Positions 61,543 to 64,000 of a DNA stretch of 64,000 nucleotides are shown here, piece by piece; positions within the stretch are counted from its first letter, which is position 1, and each line of letters starts with the position of its first letter. The stretch is taken from positions 40,833-104,832 of the forward strand of contig JASANC010005521.1 in NCBI GenBank assembly GCA_030248135.1, written 5' to 3'. The notes under the pieces are model-generated. The model saw nothing but the letters and a program-made list of their open reading frames with translations, was not told the origin of the DNA and made no database searches. This DNA is from Theristus sp. LFF4_11. Lineage: Eukaryota > Nematoda > Chromadorea > Monhysterida > Xyalidae. Both the position numbers and the translations under genes were made by a program.

Positions 61543-63299
61543 ATGAACAACAGCGAGACACCAACAAAGCCGGACGCTTCACGCTCACCGCGTGCCAGAC
61601 GCACGTTCACGATCGGGGCGCGAAAATTGCGGACTGCCCTGTCGTTACGCAAGAAACAGTCGGCAGCACGGCGGCGTGCGGAGCAGAAGCACAACATTTG
61701 GCACTGGGTGCGCAAGAACAAATTCTTTCAATCGACGGAGATTGCCGCGTTGAGCTACATTTCGGCGGCCGAGTACCGCATTGAGATTGTGATCTGGATG
61801 GTGCTCGTCTGTTTGTTCATCGTGCTCATGGCGTTGCACATGCTGCGCACGTTGGACGACTTGTTTGATCAGGTGAACTCATAAAGCGGCATTCATGAAG
61901 CAGCATTTAGTGACGCGTAACTGTGATACATTTTCCACATAACGTTTGAAACTACCGTAGTTTCTTTTTCAACCTTTGCAAACGCATTCAGTCGCAGAGC
62001 ACCTAAAAAATTGATAATACATGCGCATGGCACGCAGTGTTAGCACACACACACACTGCTGCAGACGACTTCAACCACAATGCGCTTTCGCTACACGAAC
62101 GACGAAGACTACGAGGATCTGACGGAGTGGAGGCTGTGCTTCAGCAACAGCTACGGCGGCAAGAACGACAACGAACGCCTGCATGACGTCACTATGATGG
62201 CGCGTCTCTGGCGTCACGGATACTTTCACATCGAGCGCTTCGCACAGACGACCAGCGAGTGCCATGAACGCTATCAACGTTGCCTCAATCATACCACAAG
62301 CACGTCGCGTCGACAATGTGTCGAGGTTGTTGCTGGGATTTTAGGCGATGTTTTTAGCCAGGGCTAACCCGGAAACGCCGTCGAATAGGGCGCCCATTGA
62401 GTTTTCTCTGTCATTAAATGCCTATAGACCTCTTGGCGGGGATCGATCCCCCGAACGCACAGACAAGAGCCTATAAAGCGCTATCACCAGGCCACGAGGG
62501 AGACAAGGATGTCGAGGTGAACACACACTTTTTGAAGACAACATTTCAAGAAAAAAGCAGAACACACCTTTCAGAAACCCTTCAACAAACCTTTTCAGCG
62601 TCACCTAGACTGCCACGCCGCGGGCTTGCAACACGACAACAGTGACCTGAACGAAGAGCTGCGTTACCGGCAGTTGATGCCGTACATTCTTCTCGTGCGC
62701 AAGTATCTCCAGCGCATTCTGATCTTCGAGGGCGCCGCAACGGAGTACGGCGGCAAACGCTTCGTTGACGCGCTGTACACCAGGCGAACGCTAAATGACG
62801 ATCAACCGGAGAGCATCCATGCGCCAGCAACGGCCTGGTTTGAGATCGCCGAAATGCGCGCACGGCACTCTTGGAGGCAGACGCTGCTCAAGGAAATTGC
62901 GGCACTGAACGAGACACGCTGCTTTAATGACACCAGTCGCGATGGTCTGTGTGTGTCTGACGCTCTGAAAAAGAAAAAGCACAGGCCCGACACCTGTGTT
63001 TTGATCTGCCATGATTCGCGATTTAAAAAAAATATTACCCACGCTGTTTGGGGACTGTTTTTAGGCCTTTCACGTCGTATATTTGCATAGTTTTACGAGT
63101 CTTTTTGGCCAGTGCGTTTTCTTTATCATGGCGTTGCATTGCTGACGACGATGAAAGAGATGTTCAACAACGGAACATTGACAACGTCCCAAATGGATCA
63201 GTGGGAGACGGCGTGCAATGCAACGCTGCGACTGACACGCGACGAGAAGTCGATCTTGGAGAAAGATTCGATCATAACGGCGTTTCTGCAACGCAATGG
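61543..63299 (+). CDS. Second DEG/ENaC subunit, partial (exons 1-4 of tandem copy)
   Basis: Exons 61543-61872, 62065-62325, 62599-62944 and 63113-63299 correspond one-to-one to the first four exons of the upstream channel gene, with identical phases and no stop or frameshift. Exon 1 is eight codons shorter in the cytosolic region and carries several substitutions, including Ile-Ala where the upstream copy has Val-Gly at the HG-motif position. TM1 is kept. Exon 2 differs by only about three bases in 261. The rest of the gene (extracellular C-terminal half and TM2) is not in the remaining 700 bp. It either continues beyond 64000 or is a truncated duplicate. An alternative exon-4 donor exists four bases downstream. 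Confidence 0.8.
62425..62510 (-). repeat. tRNA-like sequence, partner of 52470-52548
   Basis: On the minus strand it has GTGGCCTGGTGATAGCGC (A-box-like) and GGGGATCGATCCCC at the B-box position. It was duplicated together with the DEG/ENaC segment. Not a canonical tRNA fold. Confidence 0.35.
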
Positions 63300-64000
63300 G
63301 TGGGTAATATTGATCACTTTTTTAAGTCGGAGGGCAGGATGGTTATGGTGCACCACCGTTTAGTTTTTTTGCCCGAACGCAGACATCGTTCTAAATCGGA
63401 TGCGCAAACCAGTCGTGTCCGTTGTGCATTAAGGTAGCACACACGACAAGACACGGTTTCTAAATCGCGTGGCAATTTTTTAAGTGTCTTGTCCGTGTGT
63501 ACGCAAAAAAAAATAATTGCTGAATCCCCCTTCAAGCGTTTCTTATCGTGGGATAGGCGCTACAGTCGAACTCACTAAAATGTGGAATCAGCTGTTTGGT
63601 CGGCCGAGGGGAGGCCGCTCACACTCCGCACCCTTCTTTTTTCGTGGATCTGGATTCCATTGAAACGTGTTTCTTTTGAATGAGTGTGAATTTCCAGCAC
63701 TTTTTTCATGCTAAAAATAAACTCAAAGGGTTGGAGAACTGCGAAATTCTATTTTTTATTCAACAGCTCAAAATGCATTTTTTACTGACGACGACGACGA
63801 CGACGTCGTCGTCGTCGCTTAATTTTTACGTGTGAACTGAAAGACAAAAGCATGAAATGAGTGCGCTGTGTAGCCAGCTGAAGGGGGTTTCATTCCTAGC
63901 TGACCGATCGACATGCGTCCGCAATTAAAAAAAATGCGTTCCGACTTCGCGGACGACGACGACACGACGACGACTTTGCTTTCATTTTCATTTTCACCGT
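63300..64000. other. Right edge: intron or 3' flank with repeats
   Basis: Contains the dispersed 110-bp repeat (63412-63530, see 35585), a partial CAGTCGAAC MITE end (63563-63610) and a (GAC)n(GTC)n perfect hairpin at 63788-63820. A second GAC tract lies at 63952-63975. No exon homologous to the fifth DEG/ENaC exon is visible. Confidence 0.5.

Overview
The window is nuclear DNA of an invertebrate animal. Its genes are split into many small exons by spliceosomal introns (mostly about 45-300 nt, GT..AG). The gene set is metazoan: a Skeletor-like DM13 protein, a globin, Maelstrom, a peptide-type GPCR, a MAM-domain secreted protein, a CYP4-like P450 and DEG/ENaC channel genes. I cannot name the phylum. 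The DM13 architecture and the DEG/ENaC duplication fit a protostome, but nothing is decisive. No CRISPR array, operon or prokaryotic signal is present.

Layout. 21-3702 (-): Skeletor-like gene, running off the left edge. 3703-14828: no recognisable gene. 14829-16063 (+): three-exon globin. 18050-19842: decayed LINE with an (ATTG)n tail, followed by a degenerate tandem repeat. 20577-24675 (-): eleven-exon Maelstrom gene. 24900-27010: nested DNA transposons and a tRNA-derived SINE. 28185-29677 (-): four-exon GPCR. 32755-36106 (-): three-MAM-domain protein with a threonine-rich linker. 37476-39673 (+): eleven-exon class I/II aminotransferase. 40557-45038 (+): ten-exon P450 whose last intron carries a 1.9-kb foldback element. 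46018-49313: more foldback and hAT-like elements. 49907-59173 (+): ten-exon DEG/ENaC channel gene, with one intron holding a 2.1-kb inverted-repeat-bounded element that carries a reverse transcriptase ORF. 61543-63299 (+): tandem second copy of the first four DEG/ENaC exons, continuing past the right edge or truncated.

Exon joins were worked out by hand. For nearly every gene the intron phases close perfectly across all exons, which is strong evidence for the models. The genes do not form a pathway. The common thread is heavy colonisation by mobile elements. TA-flanked MITEs repeatedly sit within about 3-12 nt of a 3' splice site, long foldback elements occupy introns, and comparison of duplicated sequences gives precise filled/empty insertion sites. 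A Maelstrom gene in such a transposon-rich genome fits an active piRNA-type defence, which is an inference.
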